From Tahibacter soli (GTDB taxonomy: Bacteria > Pseudomonadota > Gammaproteobacteria > Xanthomonadales > Rhodanobacteraceae), in NCBI RefSeq assembly GCF_025717065.2, contig NZ_JAOVZO020000014.1, positions 339,014 through 403,013 on the forward strand: a stretch of DNA of 64,000 nucleotides, read 5' to 3'. The notes beneath the pieces were generated by a model. The model had not been told where the DNA came from. It did no database searches and saw only the letters and a list, made by a program, of their open reading frames with translations. The translations under genes were made by a program, and so were the position numbers. Shown one piece after another: positions 8,743 to 18,528 of the stretch. How positions within the stretch are numbered: the first letter of the stretch is position 1; every line of letters starts with the position of its first letter.

Positions 8743-9601
8743 AACGACCCTGCCCGGCCAGGCCGAGGGCCTGTCGCTCCAGCGCCGCCCCGTGCGCGTC
8801 GTCGCCGTCGCCAGCGGCAAGGGCGGCGTCGGCAAGACCTGCGTGTCGGTCAACCTCGCCGTCGCGCTCGCCGGCGCGGGACAGCGCACCCTGCTGTTCG
8901 ACGCCGACCTCGGCCTCGCCAACGTCGACGTGCTGCTCGGACTGCAGCCGCGCTACACGCTCGCCGACGTGCTCGAAGGGCGCTGCACGGTGGACGACGC
9001 GGTGATCGAAGGCCCGCGCGGCCTCGCCGTGGTGCCCGCGGCTTCCGGCAAGCGGCGCATGGCCGAGCTCTCCACCGGCGAACACGTCGGCGTCGTCCGC
9101 GCCTTCTCCGAGATGCGCCGCGACGTCGACGTCATGATCGTCGACACCGCCGCGGGCATCTGCGACAGCGTGCTGACGTTCGGCCAGGCGGCGCAGGACG
9201 TCGTCGTGGTCGTGTGCAACGAACCGGCTTCGATCACCGACGCTTACGCGCTGATCAAGGTGCTGTCGCGCGAACGCGGCGTCGCCCGGGTGCAGGTGCT
9301 GGCGAACATGGTGCGCGGCGCCGACGAGGGCCGCGAGCTGTTCGGCAAGCTCGTGCGCGTCAGCGAACGCTTCCTCGACGTCACCCTGAGCCACCTCGGC
9401 AGCGTGCCGCACGACGAATGGATGCGCCGCGCGGTACAGCGTCAGCAGGCCGCCGTCGAAGCCTATCCCGGTTGCGCCTCCTCGCGCGCGCTCGCCGACG
9501 TCGCGCGACGCATAGGCCAGTGGCGCCCGCCGCAAGGCGCGCGCGGGCCGGTCGAATTCTTCGTCGAGCGCCTGGTCACCAGCGCCGGAGTTTCCGCATG
9601 A
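8729..9601 (+). CDS. flhG: Flagellar number regulator FlhG (FleN), MinD-like ATPase
   Basis: FlhG limits flagellar number and, in FleQ-type systems, restrains the master activator. The 290-residue protein has a short polar start and then the deviant Walker A GKGGVGKT at about residues 30-37, the [15 protein letters not shown] switch segment, and a C-terminal amphipathic region. The ATG at 8729 is favoured by GAGGA at 8716-8720. A longer reading would add 14 unlikely residues. It overlaps flhF by 14 bases and fliA by an ATGA junction. Confidence 0.93.
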   Translation: MPQRETTLPGQAEGLSLQRRPVRVVAVASGKGGVGKTCVSVNLAVALAGAGQRTLLFDADLGLANVDVLLGLQPRYTLADVLEGRCTVDDAVIEGPRGLAVVPAASGKRRMAELSTGEHVGVVRAFSEMRRDVDVMIVDTAAGICDSVLTFGQAAQDVVVVVCNEPASITDAYALIKVLSRERGVARVQVLANMVRGADEGRELFGKLVRVSERFLDVTLSHLGSVPHDEWMRRAVQRQQAAVEAYPGCASSRALADVARRIGQWRPPQGARGPVEFFVERLVTSAGVSA

Positions 9602-10374
9602 ACGCAATGCCTTTCCCTCTCGGAACCCCTCGGGCACACGCCCACGCGGAATACCGCGCCGCAGGCCGCGACAGTCTCGCGGAACTCGTGGAACGGCACA
9701 CCGCGCTCGTGTCGCGCCTGGCGCACCACCTCTGCGCGCGCCTGCCGGCGAACGTCGATGTCGGCGATCTCGTGCAGGCCGGCATGATCGGGCTGATCGA
9801 AGCCTCGCGCAGCTACGACGCCGCGCAGGGCGCGTCGTTCGAAACCTACGCCTCGATCCGCATCCGCGGCGCGATGCTCGACGAAGTGCGCAAGGGCGAC
9901 TGGATGCCCCGCTCGGTGCACCGCCGCGCGCGCGAGGCGGCCCAGGCCGTGCGGGACATCGAGCAGCGCACCGGGCGCGCCGCCGCGCCGGCCGATGTCG
10001 CGCGCGCGCTGGGCATGTCGCGCGAGGACTACGATCACCTGCTCGAGGACGCCGTCCGCGGCCAGGTGCTGAGCCTCGATATGCACGTGGAGGAGCACGG
10101 CGACGCGCGCCTGCCCGCGCTCCAGGCCGACGCGAGCCCGTCCGGCCGCTACGAGAGCGCGAAGTTCAGCGCGGCGCTGGCCGAGGCCATCGGCGGGCTG
10201 CCCGAGCGCGAGGCGCTCGTGCTCTCGCTCTATTACGAACAGGAACTCAACCTGCGCGAGATCGGCGCGACGCTCGGCGTCTCCGAATCCCGCGTCTGCC
10301 AGATCCACGGCCAGGCACTGCTGCGCGTGCGTTCGCGCCTGGCCGGCTGGATCGACGACACCGCTTGCGCCTGA
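9598..10374 (+). CDS. fliA: Flagellar sigma factor FliA (sigma28)
   Basis: FliA directs RNA polymerase to late flagellar and chemotaxis promoters. The 258-residue protein shows region 2 ([18 protein letters not shown], then [19 protein letters not shown]), region 3 and the region 4 helix-turn-helix ([20 protein letters not shown]). The ATG at 9598 is preceded by GGAG at 9587-9590 and overlaps the flhG stop. Three promoters matching its recognition sequence lie downstream in this window. No flgM gene is present here. Confidence 0.95.
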   Translation: MNAMPFPLGTPRAHAHAEYRAAGRDSLAELVERHTALVSRLAHHLCARLPANVDVGDLVQAGMIGLIEASRSYDAAQGASFETYASIRIRGAMLDEVRKGDWMPRSVHRRAREAAQAVRDIEQRTGRAAAPADVARALGMSREDYDHLLEDAVRGQVLSLDMHVEEHGDARLPALQADASPSGRYESAKFSAALAEAIGGLPEREALVLSLYYEQELNLREIGATLGVSESRVCQIHGQALLRVRSRLAGWIDDTACA

Positions 10375-10388
10375 CCCCGGACCCCGCC

Positions 10389-10781
10389 ATGGACAAGAAA
10401 ATCAAGATACTCATCGTCGACGACTTCTCCACAATGCGCCGCATCGTGAAGAACCTCCTCAACGACCTCGGGTTCTCCGATACCGCCGAGGCGGAGGACG
10501 GCCAGGGCGCGCTGGCGCACCTGCGGTCGAACCGCTGCGATCTCGTGGTGACCGACTGGAACATGCCCGGCATGAGCGGCATCGAGCTCTTGCGCGCGAT
10601 CCGCGCCGACGCCCAGTTCGCCAAGCTGCCGGTGCTCATGGTCACCGCCGAGGCGAACCGCGACCAGATCATCGAGGCGGCGCGCTGCGGCGTGAACGGC
10701 TACATCATCAAGCCGTTCACGGCGAACACGCTGGAGGAAAAACTCACCAAGATCTTCGAACGCCTGGAGGCCGCAGCATGA
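10389..10781 (+). CDS. cheY: Chemotaxis response regulator CheY
   Basis: This 130-residue single-domain receiver carries the switch signal from CheA to FliM. The acid pair is DD at residues 11-12, the phospho-acceptor is Asp56 in [12 protein letters not shown], and the Thr (VMVTAEA) and Lys (IIKPFT) of the active site are present. It follows fliA by 14 bases and is coupled to cheZ by ATGA. It is very similar in layout to the CheY found with CheZ in polar flagellar clusters, so it is probably the motor-binding CheY of this locus. Confidence 0.95.
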   Translation: MDKKIKILIVDDFSTMRRIVKNLLNDLGFSDTAEAEDGQGALAHLRSNRCDLVVTDWNMPGMSGIELLRAIRADAQFAKLPVLMVTAEANRDQIIEAARCGVNGYIIKPFTANTLEEKLTKIFERLEAAA

Positions 10782-11422
10782 ACGCCCCCGCCCCCGTCCC
10801 GGCCGCGCCGATCGAAGACCCCGCGCGCATCGTCGAACTGCTCACCCGCGCGCTGCATGCGGTCGAAGCGGACGACGCCGCCCGCTACCGCGAATGCATC
10901 GACGCGCTCGCCGAATGGCGCACGCGCCCTCTTTACGCCACCTTCGGCCGCCTCGCCCGCGAGATCGCCGAGGCCATGTCGTCGCTGCCCGTCGATTCGC
11001 GCCTGGGCGCGCTCGCCGGCTGCGAGCTGCCCGATGCGCGGGCACGGCTCGACTTCGTCACGCACATGACGGAAGAAGCGACGCACCGCACGCTCGACCT
11101 CGTCGAGGAGAACCGCCGCCTGCTCGACGAGATCGACGCGGCGACCGATCCCGCCGCGGTGCACGCCGCGGTGCTCGCGCTGCGCGCCAACCTCTCGCAG
11201 ATGGCGCTGGCGCAGGAATACCAGGACCTGACCGGGCAGATCATCCGCCGGGTCACCGAAATCGTGGGACGTGTCGAGACCGCGCTTGCCGACTGCGGCG
11301 TGACCTTCGAGCCCGCCGCGCGTTCGCCGGTGCGTTCGTTCGGTCCGGCCATCAAGCATCTCGACGCGCCCGCCGTCTCGCAGAACGACGCCGACGCGCT
11401 GCTGTCGGACCTCGGCTTCTGA
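10778..11422 (+). CDS. cheZ: CheY-phosphate phosphatase CheZ
   Basis: CheZ removes phosphate from CheY and ends the tumble/reverse signal. The 214-residue helical protein contains the catalytic segment [19 protein letters not shown], with the Asp and Gln expected for CheZ, in the long hairpin. The C-terminal end [11 protein letters not shown] matches the CheY-binding tail. The start overlaps cheY (ATGA), and the stop shares one base with cheA. Confidence 0.93.
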   Translation: MNAPAPVPAAPIEDPARIVELLTRALHAVEADDAARYRECIDALAEWRTRPLYATFGRLAREIAEAMSSLPVDSRLGALAGCELPDARARLDFVTHMTEEATHRTLDLVEENRRLLDEIDAATDPAAVHAAVLALRANLSQMALAQEYQDLTGQIIRRVTEIVGRVETALADCGVTFEPAARSPVRSFGPAIKHLDAPAVSQNDADALLSDLGF

Positions 11423-13116
11423 TGAGCGGCCACGCCTCCGACGTCGTCGCCGACTTCATCGTCGAAGCGAACGAGATCGTCGATCGCCTCGGTGAGGATC
11501 TCGTCTCGCTCGAGCAGCGCCCGGGCGACCGCGAACTCCTCAATGCGATCTTCCGCGGCTTCCACACGATCAAGGGCGGTGCCGGCTTTTTCGATTTCGC
11601 GCCGCTCGTCGCCGTCTGCCACGGCGTGGAGGAACTCTTCAACCGCCTGCGCGCGGGCAACGGCGAGGTCGACCGCGGCGTGTTCGACGCGGCGCAGGCT
11701 TCGCTCGACGCCGTCGCCGGCATGATGCGTTCGATCGCGGCCGGCACCGCGCCGGGCTCCGCGCCGCCGGCGCTGCTCGACGCGCTCCAGGCCGCCACGA
11801 TGCAGGCCTGCCCGCCCGCACCGGCCGCCGCGGCGTCGTCTTCCGCGCCCGTCAGCGACGAGGAGTTCGACCGGCTGCTGGACGCTTTCCACAACGCGCC
11901 GTCCCCGTCCGTGCCGGCTGCGGCCGTTTCCGTCCCGGAAGCGGCGGCCGAACCGCCGCGCGCCGCCGCGGTGCAACCCTCGACGCGCGTCGAAACGCAC
12001 CGGCTGGACAGCCTCATGAATCTTGCCGGCGAACTCGTGCTCGCGAGCAACCGGCTCAAGTCGCTGCGCCGGCGCTTTCGCGACGAGGCGCTCGAGCGCG
12101 CCGTCGGCAATCTCGACGTGGTCACCGGCCGCCTGCAAAACGCCGTGATGCGGCTGCGCATGCAGCCGGTCGGCCGCGCTTTTTCCCGGTTTCCGAAAGT
12201 GGTGCGCGACGTCGCGCGGCAGCTGCACAAGGAAGTCGCGCTCGTGCTCGCGGGCGAAGAGACGGAACTCGACAAGAACGTCGTCGAGGCGCTCGCCGAT
12301 CCGCTGGTGCACCTCGTGCGCAATGCGATAGACCACGGCATCGAACCGCCCGACGTTCGCGAACGCCGCGGCAAGCCGCGGCAAGGCCGGCTCGAACTGT
12401 CCGCGTCGCAGGAGGGCGACCACATCCTCGTCGTCGTCGCCGACGACGGCGGCGGCATCGACCCCGAGGCGCTGCGCGAAGAGGCGCGTGCGCGCGGCCT
12501 GGTCGACGCCGAGAGCGCCGCGCGCATGAGCACCGAGGACTGCTACGACCTGATCTTCCTGCCCGGCTTTTCCACCCGCGAGGCGGTCAGCGAGATCTCC
12601 GGCCGCGGCGTCGGCATGGACGTGGTGAAGACCCGCATCGCCGCCGTCAGCGGCCGCGTGGCGGTGCGCAGCGACCTCGGCCGCGGCACGCGATTCGAGA
12701 TCCGCGTGCCGCTGACGCTCGCCGTGCTGCCGACGCTGCTGGTCGCCTGCGCGAAGCGCGTCTACGCGTTGCCGCTCGCGTCCGTGCAGGAGGTATTCAC
12801 GTTCGCGCCCTCGCAGCGACGGTGGCTCCAAGGCCGCGAGGTGCTCGATACACGCGGCGAGGCGCTGCCGCTGGTCGCGCTGGGCATGTGGCTCGATACC
12901 GCCGGCACGCGCTCGGGCGAGGCGTTCGTCGTCGTCGTCGGCCAGGGCGGACGGCGCGTGGGGCTGCTGGTCGACGAAGTGCACGGGCGCGAGGACGTCG
13001 TTATCAAGCCGCTGCCCGGACTGGTGCACGGCACCGCGGGCTATGCCGGCGCGGCGATCATCGGCGACGGCAGGCTCGCGCCGATCCTCGACGCCGAGAC
13101 GTTCCTGGCCGCCTGA
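11422..13116 (+). CDS. cheA: Chemotaxis histidine kinase CheA (first copy)
   Basis: This 564-residue kinase couples receptors to CheY and CheB. It has a P1 domain with phospho-accepting His48 (FHTIKGGAGFFD), a Pro/Ala-rich linker of about 80 residues with no clear P2 domain, the P3 dimerisation helices from about residue 190, the P4 ATPase ([23 protein letters not shown]) and the P5 CheW-like domain. The missing or very reduced P2 differs from the second CheA at 16015, so the two kinases may dock their response regulators differently. It shares one base with cheZ. Confidence 0.92.
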   Translation: MSGHASDVVADFIVEANEIVDRLGEDLVSLEQRPGDRELLNAIFRGFHTIKGGAGFFDFAPLVAVCHGVEELFNRLRAGNGEVDRGVFDAAQASLDAVAGMMRSIAAGTAPGSAPPALLDALQAATMQACPPAPAAAASSSAPVSDEEFDRLLDAFHNAPSPSVPAAAVSVPEAAAEPPRAAAVQPSTRVETHRLDSLMNLAGELVLASNRLKSLRRRFRDEALERAVGNLDVVTGRLQNAVMRLRMQPVGRAFSRFPKVVRDVARQLHKEVALVLAGEETELDKNVVEALADPLVHLVRNAIDHGIEPPDVRERRGKPRQGRLELSASQEGDHILVVVADDGGGIDPEALREEARARGLVDAESAARMSTEDCYDLIFLPGFSTREAVSEISGRGVGMDVVKTRIAAVSGRVAVRSDLGRGTRFEIRVPLTLAVLPTLLVACAKRVYALPLASVQEVFTFAPSQRRWLQGREVLDTRGEALPLVALGMWLDTAGTRSGEAFVVVVGQGGRRVGLLVDEVHGREDVVIKPLPGLVHGTAGYAGAAIIGDGRLAPILDAETFLAA

Positions 13117-13120
13117 CGGC

Positions 13121-13147
13121 TCAAGCCGCCGGCGATCCTGCCGATAT
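13121..13147 (+). promoter_or_regulatory. FliA (sigma28) promoter for motC-motD
   Basis: TCAAG at 13121-13125 and GCCGATAT at 13140-13147 are separated by exactly 14 bases, matching the Pseudomonas-type sigma28 consensus. The expected transcription start is only a few bases before the motC ATG at 13155, so the mRNA would have almost no leader. Confidence 0.75.
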
Positions 13148-13154
13148 TCCACAC

Positions 13155-13895
13155 ATGGACATCCTCACTCTCGTCGGCCTCGTACTCGCGCTGGTGGCGC
13201 TCCTGGTGGGCGCCGTGCTCAAGGGCGCGGGCCTCAGCGCGCTGTGGTCTTCCGCGGCGTTCGTGATCGTGATCATCGGCACGCTCGCGGCCATCTTCGT
13301 GCAGACGCCGATGTCGACCTTCAAGCGCGCGCTCGGCATCGTCGCCTGGGTGTTCAAGCCGCCGGCCAGCGGCGCCGAGGCGCTGATCGCGCAAGTGGTC
13401 GAGTGGAGCGGCGTCGCGCGCAAGCAGGGCCTTCTGGGCCTCGAGAACCAGATCGCCTCGCAGGACGACCCCTTCGTCAAGCGCGGCCTGCAGATGCTGG
13501 TGGATGGCAGCGAACCCGACGCGATCCGCGACACGCTCGAAACCGACATGTCCACGACCGAGCACGCCGACCTCGCCGCCGCCAAAGTGTTCGAAGGCAT
13601 GGGCATCTACTCGCCCACGCTCGGCATCATCGGCGCCGTGCTCGGCCTCATCGCGGTGATGAAGAATCTCGCCGACCCGAGCAAGCTCGGGCACGGCATC
13701 GCCGCCGCGTTCACCGCCACGATCTACGGCATCGGCGCCGCAAATCTTGTATTTCTTCCTTTTGCAAACAAGTTGAAAGGCGTCGTCGCGCAGCGCACGC
13801 GCGAACGCGAACTGCTCGTCGCGGGCCTCATCGCCATCGCTCACGGCGAGAACCCGCGGAACATCGAAGCCAAGCTGCAGGCTTTCCTGCACTGA
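13155..13895 (+). CDS. motC: Flagellar stator protein MotC (MotA/TolQ/ExbB family)
   Basis: This is the stator channel subunit that, with MotD, turns ion flow into torque. The 246-residue protein has four membrane segments (two near the N-terminus, two around residues 150-205) and the family loop DPFVKRGLQMLVDG followed by GIYSPTLGIIGAVLGLIAVM. The order cheA-motC-motD matches the second stator set of Pseudomonas, hence the name. No good ribosome site precedes the ATG, which fits a nearly leaderless message from the promoter at 13121-13147. Confidence 0.88.
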   Translation: MDILTLVGLVLALVALLVGAVLKGAGLSALWSSAAFVIVIIGTLAAIFVQTPMSTFKRALGIVAWVFKPPASGAEALIAQVVEWSGVARKQGLLGLENQIASQDDPFVKRGLQMLVDGSEPDAIRDTLETDMSTTEHADLAAAKVFEGMGIYSPTLGIIGAVLGLIAVMKNLADPSKLGHGIAAAFTATIYGIGAANLVFLPFANKLKGVVAQRTRERELLVAGLIAIAHGENPRNIEAKLQAFLH

Positions 13896-13902
13896 GACCG
13901 CC

Positions 13903-14805
13903 ATGGCGCGCAAGAAGCACCACGAGGAACATGCCAACCACGAGGCCTGGGCGATCCCCTACGGCGACCTCGTGACCCTGCTGCTCGCCTTCTTCGTCGT
14001 GATGTATTCCATCTCGTCGGTGAACGAGGGCAAGTACCGCGTGCTGGCCGACTCGCTGTCCGAAGCGTTCGGCGGTCCGCCGCGCTCGGTCAAGCCCTTG
14101 CAGCTCGGCCGCGTGCAGCAGCGCGGTTCGCAGAACGAATCCGCCACTATGGTGGCCAACAAGCTGCCGCGCAGCGCCCTCGCCTCGCGCATGATCAGCG
14201 ACCTGCCGACGCGACCGCAGATGCGGCTCGCCGTCGAGACCGGCTCGCCCGACGCCGCCACGGCACGCTACGCGCGGGCGCGCGAAAAGCTCGAGACGAT
14301 CGCCGTGCGCGTGGAAGAAGCGCTCGCGCCGCTGATCCGCGCCGATCTCGTCGTCGTCACCCGCACGCCGCTGTGGCTCGAGGTGGAGGTGAAGGCGGAC
14401 ATCCTGTTCGACTCGGGTTCCGCCGCGCCGCGCGAGGACGCGTGCGCGACGATCGCGCGGCTCGGCCAGACGCTGGCGCCGTTCCCGAACGGCATCCGCA
14501 TCGAGGGACACACCGACGACCGCCCGATCGCCACGGCCGCGTTTCCGTCCAACTGGGAGCTCTCGGCCGCGCGTGCCGCGAGCGTCGTGCGCCTGTTCGC
14601 GGCCGAAGGCGTCGCGCCGGCGCGCATGACGGTGATCGGCTACGGCCAGGAACGTCCGAAGGCCGACAACGCCGACATCGACGGCCGCAGCGAGAACCGG
14701 CGCGTCGTGCTGGCCATCCTCGCCACGCCCGACGAACCCGGCACGAGCGCGGCCGAAACGACCACCGCGCAAGCGTCGGTCGCGCGTTCCGGCGAGGCCG
14801 GCTGA
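13903..14805 (+). CDS. motD: Flagellar stator protein MotD (MotB family)
   Basis: This stator subunit anchors to peptidoglycan. The 300-residue protein has a basic start, one membrane helix with the proton-carrying Asp22 (PYGDLVTLLLAFFVVMYS), a plug/linker region, and an OmpA-like domain (IRIEGHTDDRPI, NWELSAARA, IGYGQERP, ENRRVVLAI). Eight bases separate it from motC. The C-terminal 20 residues are low-complexity. Confidence 0.9.
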   Translation: MARKKHHEEHANHEAWAIPYGDLVTLLLAFFVVMYSISSVNEGKYRVLADSLSEAFGGPPRSVKPLQLGRVQQRGSQNESATMVANKLPRSALASRMISDLPTRPQMRLAVETGSPDAATARYARAREKLETIAVRVEEALAPLIRADLVVVTRTPLWLEVEVKADILFDSGSAAPREDACATIARLGQTLAPFPNGIRIEGHTDDRPIATAAFPSNWELSAARAASVVRLFAAEGVAPARMTVIGYGQERPKADNADIDGRSENRRVVLAILATPDEPGTSAAETTTAQASVARSGEAG

Positions 14806-14806
14806 C

Positions 14807-15271
14807 GTGGCCGCCTGCGCCTTTCGCGCCAGCGCCGCCTCGTCCGCCGCGAGCCGCGAACAGCGCTGGCTGCTGCTGCGCGCGGGCGACCGCACCTGCG
14901 CCGTCGAGCTGCTGGCGGTGCAGGAAGTGCAGCGCGTGAGCGACATCGTGCCGCTGCGCGGGGTCCGCGGCGACATCGTCGGCATCGTCAACCTGCGCGG
15001 GCAGATCGTGCCCGTGATCGATCTCGCGCGGCGGCTGTGCTTCGAACGCGCCGCGATCGACGACGCCTCGCGCATCGTCGTGCTCGAACGCGGCGGCGCC
15101 CTGGCCGGGCTGCTGGTTTCCGCCGTCACGGAAGTCGTCACGTTTCCCGACGCGGCGCTCGAGCGCCTGTCGACGCCCTTCAACGAAATCTCCGACCCGT
15201 CGCTCGCCGGCCTGACGCGCCACGGCGGCGCCTTCGCGCTGCTGCTCGACGCCGACGCGCTGGTGCGCTGA
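14807..15271 (+). CDS. cheW: CheW-like chemotaxis coupling protein
   Basis: This 154-residue protein is a single CheW domain from about residue 18 (WLLLRAGDRTCAVELLAVQE, DIVGIVNLRGQIVPVIDLAR), which links receptors to CheA. It starts at GTG, one base after motD stops. The segment is less like canonical CheW than the second copy at 17983. Its position at the end of the motCD unit suggests it works with the first CheA, which is inference. Confidence 0.82.
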   Translation: MAACAFRASAASSAASREQRWLLLRAGDRTCAVELLAVQEVQRVSDIVPLRGVRGDIVGIVNLRGQIVPVIDLARRLCFERAAIDDASRIVVLERGGALAGLLVSAVTEVVTFPDAALERLSTPFNEISDPSLAGLTRHGGAFALLLDADALVR

Positions 15272-15305
15272 GCGCGACGCCGTGTTTGAAAATTTCCGCA
15301 TCCGC

Positions 15306-15332
15306 TCAAGTCGCGCGCGATGCGGCCGATAC
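15306..15332 (+). promoter_or_regulatory. FliA (sigma28) promoter for the STAS-che operon
   Basis: TCAAG at 15306-15310, a 14-base spacer, and GCCGATAC at 15325-15332 match the sigma28 consensus. The predicted start near 15339 leaves a short leader with GAGGA at about 15354 before the STAS gene at 15363. It would drive the eight-gene operon through cheB. Confidence 0.72.
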
Positions 15333-15362
15333 ACCCCTCAACGCATGTCGAACGAGGACGCC

Positions 15363-15647
15363 ATGAACCGCCTCACGCTGGAATCCGACCTGGGCATCGA
15401 ATCCGTCGATGCCCTCAAGCACACGCTGATGCCGCTGGTGGCCGAGCACGACGTGGTCGTGCTCGACGCCAGCGGCGTCGACCGCATCCACAGCGCCGCG
15501 CTGCAGACCCTGTGCGCGTTCGCGCTCGAACGCCGCGCCGCCGGCCGCGCCCTGCGCTATGACGGCGTCGCGCCGGAGTTCGCGGACGCCGCACGCCTGC
15601 TCGCCCTCGACGTGCCGCTGGGACTCGCGGCCGGAGGCGTGTCGTGA
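15363..15647 (+). CDS. STAS-domain protein (anti-sigma antagonist-like) of the che operon
   Basis: This small 94-residue protein consists of one STAS domain, with the conserved VVLDASGVDRIHSAALQTLC placing a Ser where SpoIIAA-like proteins are phosphorylated. STAS proteins usually bind partner kinases or phosphatases. Here the partner is unknown, and a role in tuning the chemotaxis kinase complex is inference from context. The ATG at 15363 is chosen for the GAGGA just upstream over starts at 15282 and 15345. It is the first gene of the second che operon and overlaps cheY2 by GTGA. Confidence 0.8.
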   Translation: MNRLTLESDLGIESVDALKHTLMPLVAEHDVVVLDASGVDRIHSAALQTLCAFALERRAAGRALRYDGVAPEFADAARLLALDVPLGLAAGGVS

Positions 15648-16012
15648 GCGCGCTGCGCGTGCTGGCGGTGGACGACTCGCCGACCATGCGGCAGATGGTG
15701 GCCTTCTCGCTGCGCGAGGCCGGCTTCGAGGTGAGCGAGGCCGAGGACGGCGCCGATGCGCTGGCCAAGGCACGGCAGGAAAAATACTCCTGCGTCGTCG
15801 CCGACGTGAACATGCCGAAGATGGACGGCATCACGCTGATCCGCGAACTGCGGCGGCTGCCGGACTATCGCTTCACGCCGCTGCTCATGCTCACCACCGA
15901 GTCGGGCGGCGAGAAGAAGCTCGAAGGCAAGGCCGCCGGCGCCACCGGCTGGATCGTCAAGCCGTTCGACCCGCAGCAGCTGGTCGCGACGATCCGCAAG
16001 GTGCTGGGCTGA
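15644..16012 (+). CDS. Chemotaxis response regulator, CheY-like (second copy)
   Basis: This 122-residue single-domain receiver has acidic residues DD at 10-11, phospho-acceptor Asp54 in VVADVNMPKMDG, Thr in MLTTESG and Lys in IVKPFDPQQ. It starts at GTG, overlapping the STAS stop, and ends 2 bases before the second cheA, so it is likely phosphorylated by that kinase. Because a CheY-CheZ pair exists upstream, this receiver may serve as a phosphate sink or as an alternative output. That cannot be decided from sequence alone. Confidence 0.9.
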   Translation: MSALRVLAVDDSPTMRQMVAFSLREAGFEVSEAEDGADALAKARQEKYSCVVADVNMPKMDGITLIRELRRLPDYRFTPLLMLTTESGGEKKLEGKAAGATGWIVKPFDPQQLVATIRKVLG

Positions 16013-16014
16013 CC

Positions 16015-17970
16015 ATGGCCGCGATCGATCTTGCGCAGTTCCAGGCGACGTTCTTCGCCGAAAGCCGCGAGGGACTGGACGCGATGGAGGCGGGCCTGCT
16101 CGCGCTGGAAAGCGGCGCGGCGAATGCCGAGACGATCAACACGGTGTTCCGCGCCGCGCATTCGATGAAGGGCGGCGCCGCCACGTTCGGATTCACCGCG
16201 ATCACCGACACCACGCACCTCGCCGAGACGCTGCTCGACCAGCTGCGCGCCGGCAGGCGTGCCGCGGACGCGGCGTTCGTCGACGCGCTGCTGGCGACGG
16301 TGGACGCGCTGCGGGCAATGCTCGATGCGGCCGAACGCGGCCTCGACGCGCCGGCCGGCATCGTGCGCGCGACCTGCTCCCGGCTCGACGGCCTGCTCGG
16401 CGCCGCATCGGCGCCGGCCGCCTCCGCGGCTGCCGCGCCGCCGACCGGTGGCTGGCGCATCCACTTTCGGCCGCGACCGGGGCTCTACGCGAGCGGCAAT
16501 GATCCCTCGCGCCTCCTGCGCGAGCTCGACGCGCTCGGCCGCGCGCGCGTGACCTGCGACCTGGCCGACCTGCCGCCGCTCTCCGCGCTCGACCCGGTCG
16601 AAGCGCGCCTGGCCTGGCGCATCGACCTCGAAGGCGACATACCGCGCGACGCGGTCGACGGCGTCTTCGCCTGGGTCGACACCGAATGCGACCTCGACAT
16701 CGCACCGCTACCCGCGATCGCCACGCCCGCGGCGGCGCCTCCCGCCGACGCCCCCGAAACGCGCGCCGCCGGGTCGGGCGCCATCGAACCGGGCGAGCAC
16801 GCCGAGACGTCGATGCGCGTGGCCGTGCCGAAGATCGACGCGTTGATCAACCTCGTCGGCGAGCTGGTGATCAACCAGGCGTCGCTCAAGCAGCGCGCGA
16901 GCCTGCTCGACGCCGCGGCCGCCGAATCGCTCGGCGCCTGCCTCGACGAGATCGAGCGCAACACGCGCGACCTGCAGGAAGCCGTGATGGCCGTGCGCAT
17001 GGTGCCGGTCGAAGCGCTGTTCTCGCGCTTCCCGCGCCTGGTGCGCGACCTCGCCGCGCGCCTTTCCAAAAAAGTGCAATTGCAGACTTCTGGAGAAGGC
17101 ACCGAACTCGACAAGGGCGTCATCGAGCGCATCGTCGATCCGCTCGTGCACCTCGTCCGCAATGCGCTGGACCACGGCCTCGAGCCGCCGGAGGACCGGC
17201 TTCGCGCCGGCAAGCCGGCTGCGGGCACGATTTCGCTGTCCGCGTCGCACCAGGGCGGCAGCATCGTCATCGAAGTGACCGACGACGGCCGCGGCATCGA
17301 TCGCGCGCGCCTCGTCGCGAAAGCGGCCGAACGCGGCATCGCGGTCGATCCCGGCGCGTCCGACGCGGAAATCTGGCAGCTGGTGTTCCATCCCGGACTG
17401 TCGACGGCCGGCGCGATCACCGACATCTCCGGCCGCGGCGTCGGCATGGACGTGGTGCGCCGGAACATCCTCGCGCTCGGCGGCGAAGTCGCCATCGCCA
17501 GCGAGCCCGGCGCGGGAACCCGCGTCACCGTGCGCCTGCCGCTCACGCTCGCGATCCTCGACGGCATGTCGGTCGCGGTCGACGGCGAGACCTACGTCCT
17601 GCCGCTCGGCTACGTCGTCGAGTCGCTGCAGGTGCGGCCGGCCGACGTGAACCTCGTCGCCGCCCGGCATCGCGTTTTGCGCGTGCGCGGCGAGTACCTG
17701 CCGTTGCTGGCGATGCGCGAGCTGTTCGGCAGCCCCGGCGCGGCCGGTGCGCAGCGCCAGCCGGTCGCGGTCGTCGTGGAAAGCGACGGGCGCAAGCTCG
17801 CGCTCGAGATCGACGAACTGGTCGGCCAGCAGCAGGTGGTGGTCAAGAGCATCGAATCGAACTACCGGCGCGTCGACGGCGTATCCGGCGCGACGATCCT
17901 GGGCGACGGCCGCGTCGCGCTGATCGTCGACGTCGGCGGCCTCGCCCGCCGCTACGCACGCGTCGCCTGA
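16015..17970 (+). CDS. cheA: Chemotaxis histidine kinase CheA (second copy)
   Basis: This 651-residue kinase has P1 with His49 ([14 protein letters not shown]), a P2-like docking domain at about residues 140-235 ([20 protein letters not shown] onward), P3, the P4 ATPase ([22 protein letters not shown]) and the P5 CheW-like domain. It is longer than the first CheA because it retains P2. It lies in one unit with CheY, CheW, receptor, CheR, CheD and CheB, so this set has the full adaptation machinery, while the first set has CheZ instead. Confidence 0.94.
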   Translation: MAAIDLAQFQATFFAESREGLDAMEAGLLALESGAANAETINTVFRAAHSMKGGAATFGFTAITDTTHLAETLLDQLRAGRRAADAAFVDALLATVDALRAMLDAAERGLDAPAGIVRATCSRLDGLLGAASAPAASAAAAPPTGGWRIHFRPRPGLYASGNDPSRLLRELDALGRARVTCDLADLPPLSALDPVEARLAWRIDLEGDIPRDAVDGVFAWVDTECDLDIAPLPAIATPAAAPPADAPETRAAGSGAIEPGEHAETSMRVAVPKIDALINLVGELVINQASLKQRASLLDAAAAESLGACLDEIERNTRDLQEAVMAVRMVPVEALFSRFPRLVRDLAARLSKKVQLQTSGEGTELDKGVIERIVDPLVHLVRNALDHGLEPPEDRLRAGKPAAGTISLSASHQGGSIVIEVTDDGRGIDRARLVAKAAERGIAVDPGASDAEIWQLVFHPGLSTAGAITDISGRGVGMDVVRRNILALGGEVAIASEPGAGTRVTVRLPLTLAILDGMSVAVDGETYVLPLGYVVESLQVRPADVNLVAARHRVLRVRGEYLPLLAMRELFGSPGAAGAQRQPVAVVVESDGRKLALEIDELVGQQQVVVKSIESNYRRVDGVSGATILGDGRVALIVDVGGLARRYARVA

Positions 17971-17982
17971 AGGAGCCCACGC

Positions 17983-18528
17983 ATGATCGACATCGACAAA
18001 CCCTCGCCGCCCGCGCGCGGCATGCCGGCGCCGCCGCGCGAGTTCCTCACGTTCACGCTCGCGGGCGAGGAATACGGCATCGACATTCTCAAGGTGCAGG
18101 AAATCCGCGGCTACGACGCCGTCACGCGGATACCGAACGCGCCCGACTTCGTCCGCGGCGTGATCAACCTGCGCGGCACCATCGTGCCGGTCGTCGACCT
18201 GCGCACGAAGTTCCGCCTGCCCGACGCGCGCTACGACGAGTTCACCGCGATGATCGTGGTCAACGCCGCGCGCCGCGTGGTCGGCGTCGTCGTCGACGGC
18301 GTCTGCGACGTGGCGCCGCTGGCGCGCGACGAAATCCATATCGCGCCCGAATTCGGCGGCGCGATCGACGGCCGCTTTCTCACCGGCATCGGCACGCGCG
18401 ACGGCCGCATGCTGATCCTGCTCGACATCGAGGGCTTGCTCGGCAGCACCGAGTTCGGCCTCACCGCTACCTACGGCGCGGACGCGCCGATCAATCAGGA
18501 ATCGCCCACATGCCACGCCTCTCCTTGA
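17983..18528 (+). CDS. cheW: Chemotaxis coupling protein CheW (second copy)
   Basis: This 181-residue CheW has the standard sequence [20 protein letters not shown] followed by [19 protein letters not shown] and [13 protein letters not shown]. It bridges the receptor encoded next to it and the CheA before it. The last 19 bases overlap the start of the receptor gene, which has its own AGGA at 18497-18500. Length and motifs are normal. Confidence 0.94.
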   Translation: MIDIDKPSPPARGMPAPPREFLTFTLAGEEYGIDILKVQEIRGYDAVTRIPNAPDFVRGVINLRGTIVPVVDLRTKFRLPDARYDEFTAMIVVNAARRVVGVVVDGVCDVAPLARDEIHIAPEFGGAIDGRFLTGIGTRDGRMLILLDIEGLLGSTEFGLTATYGADAPINQESPTCHASP

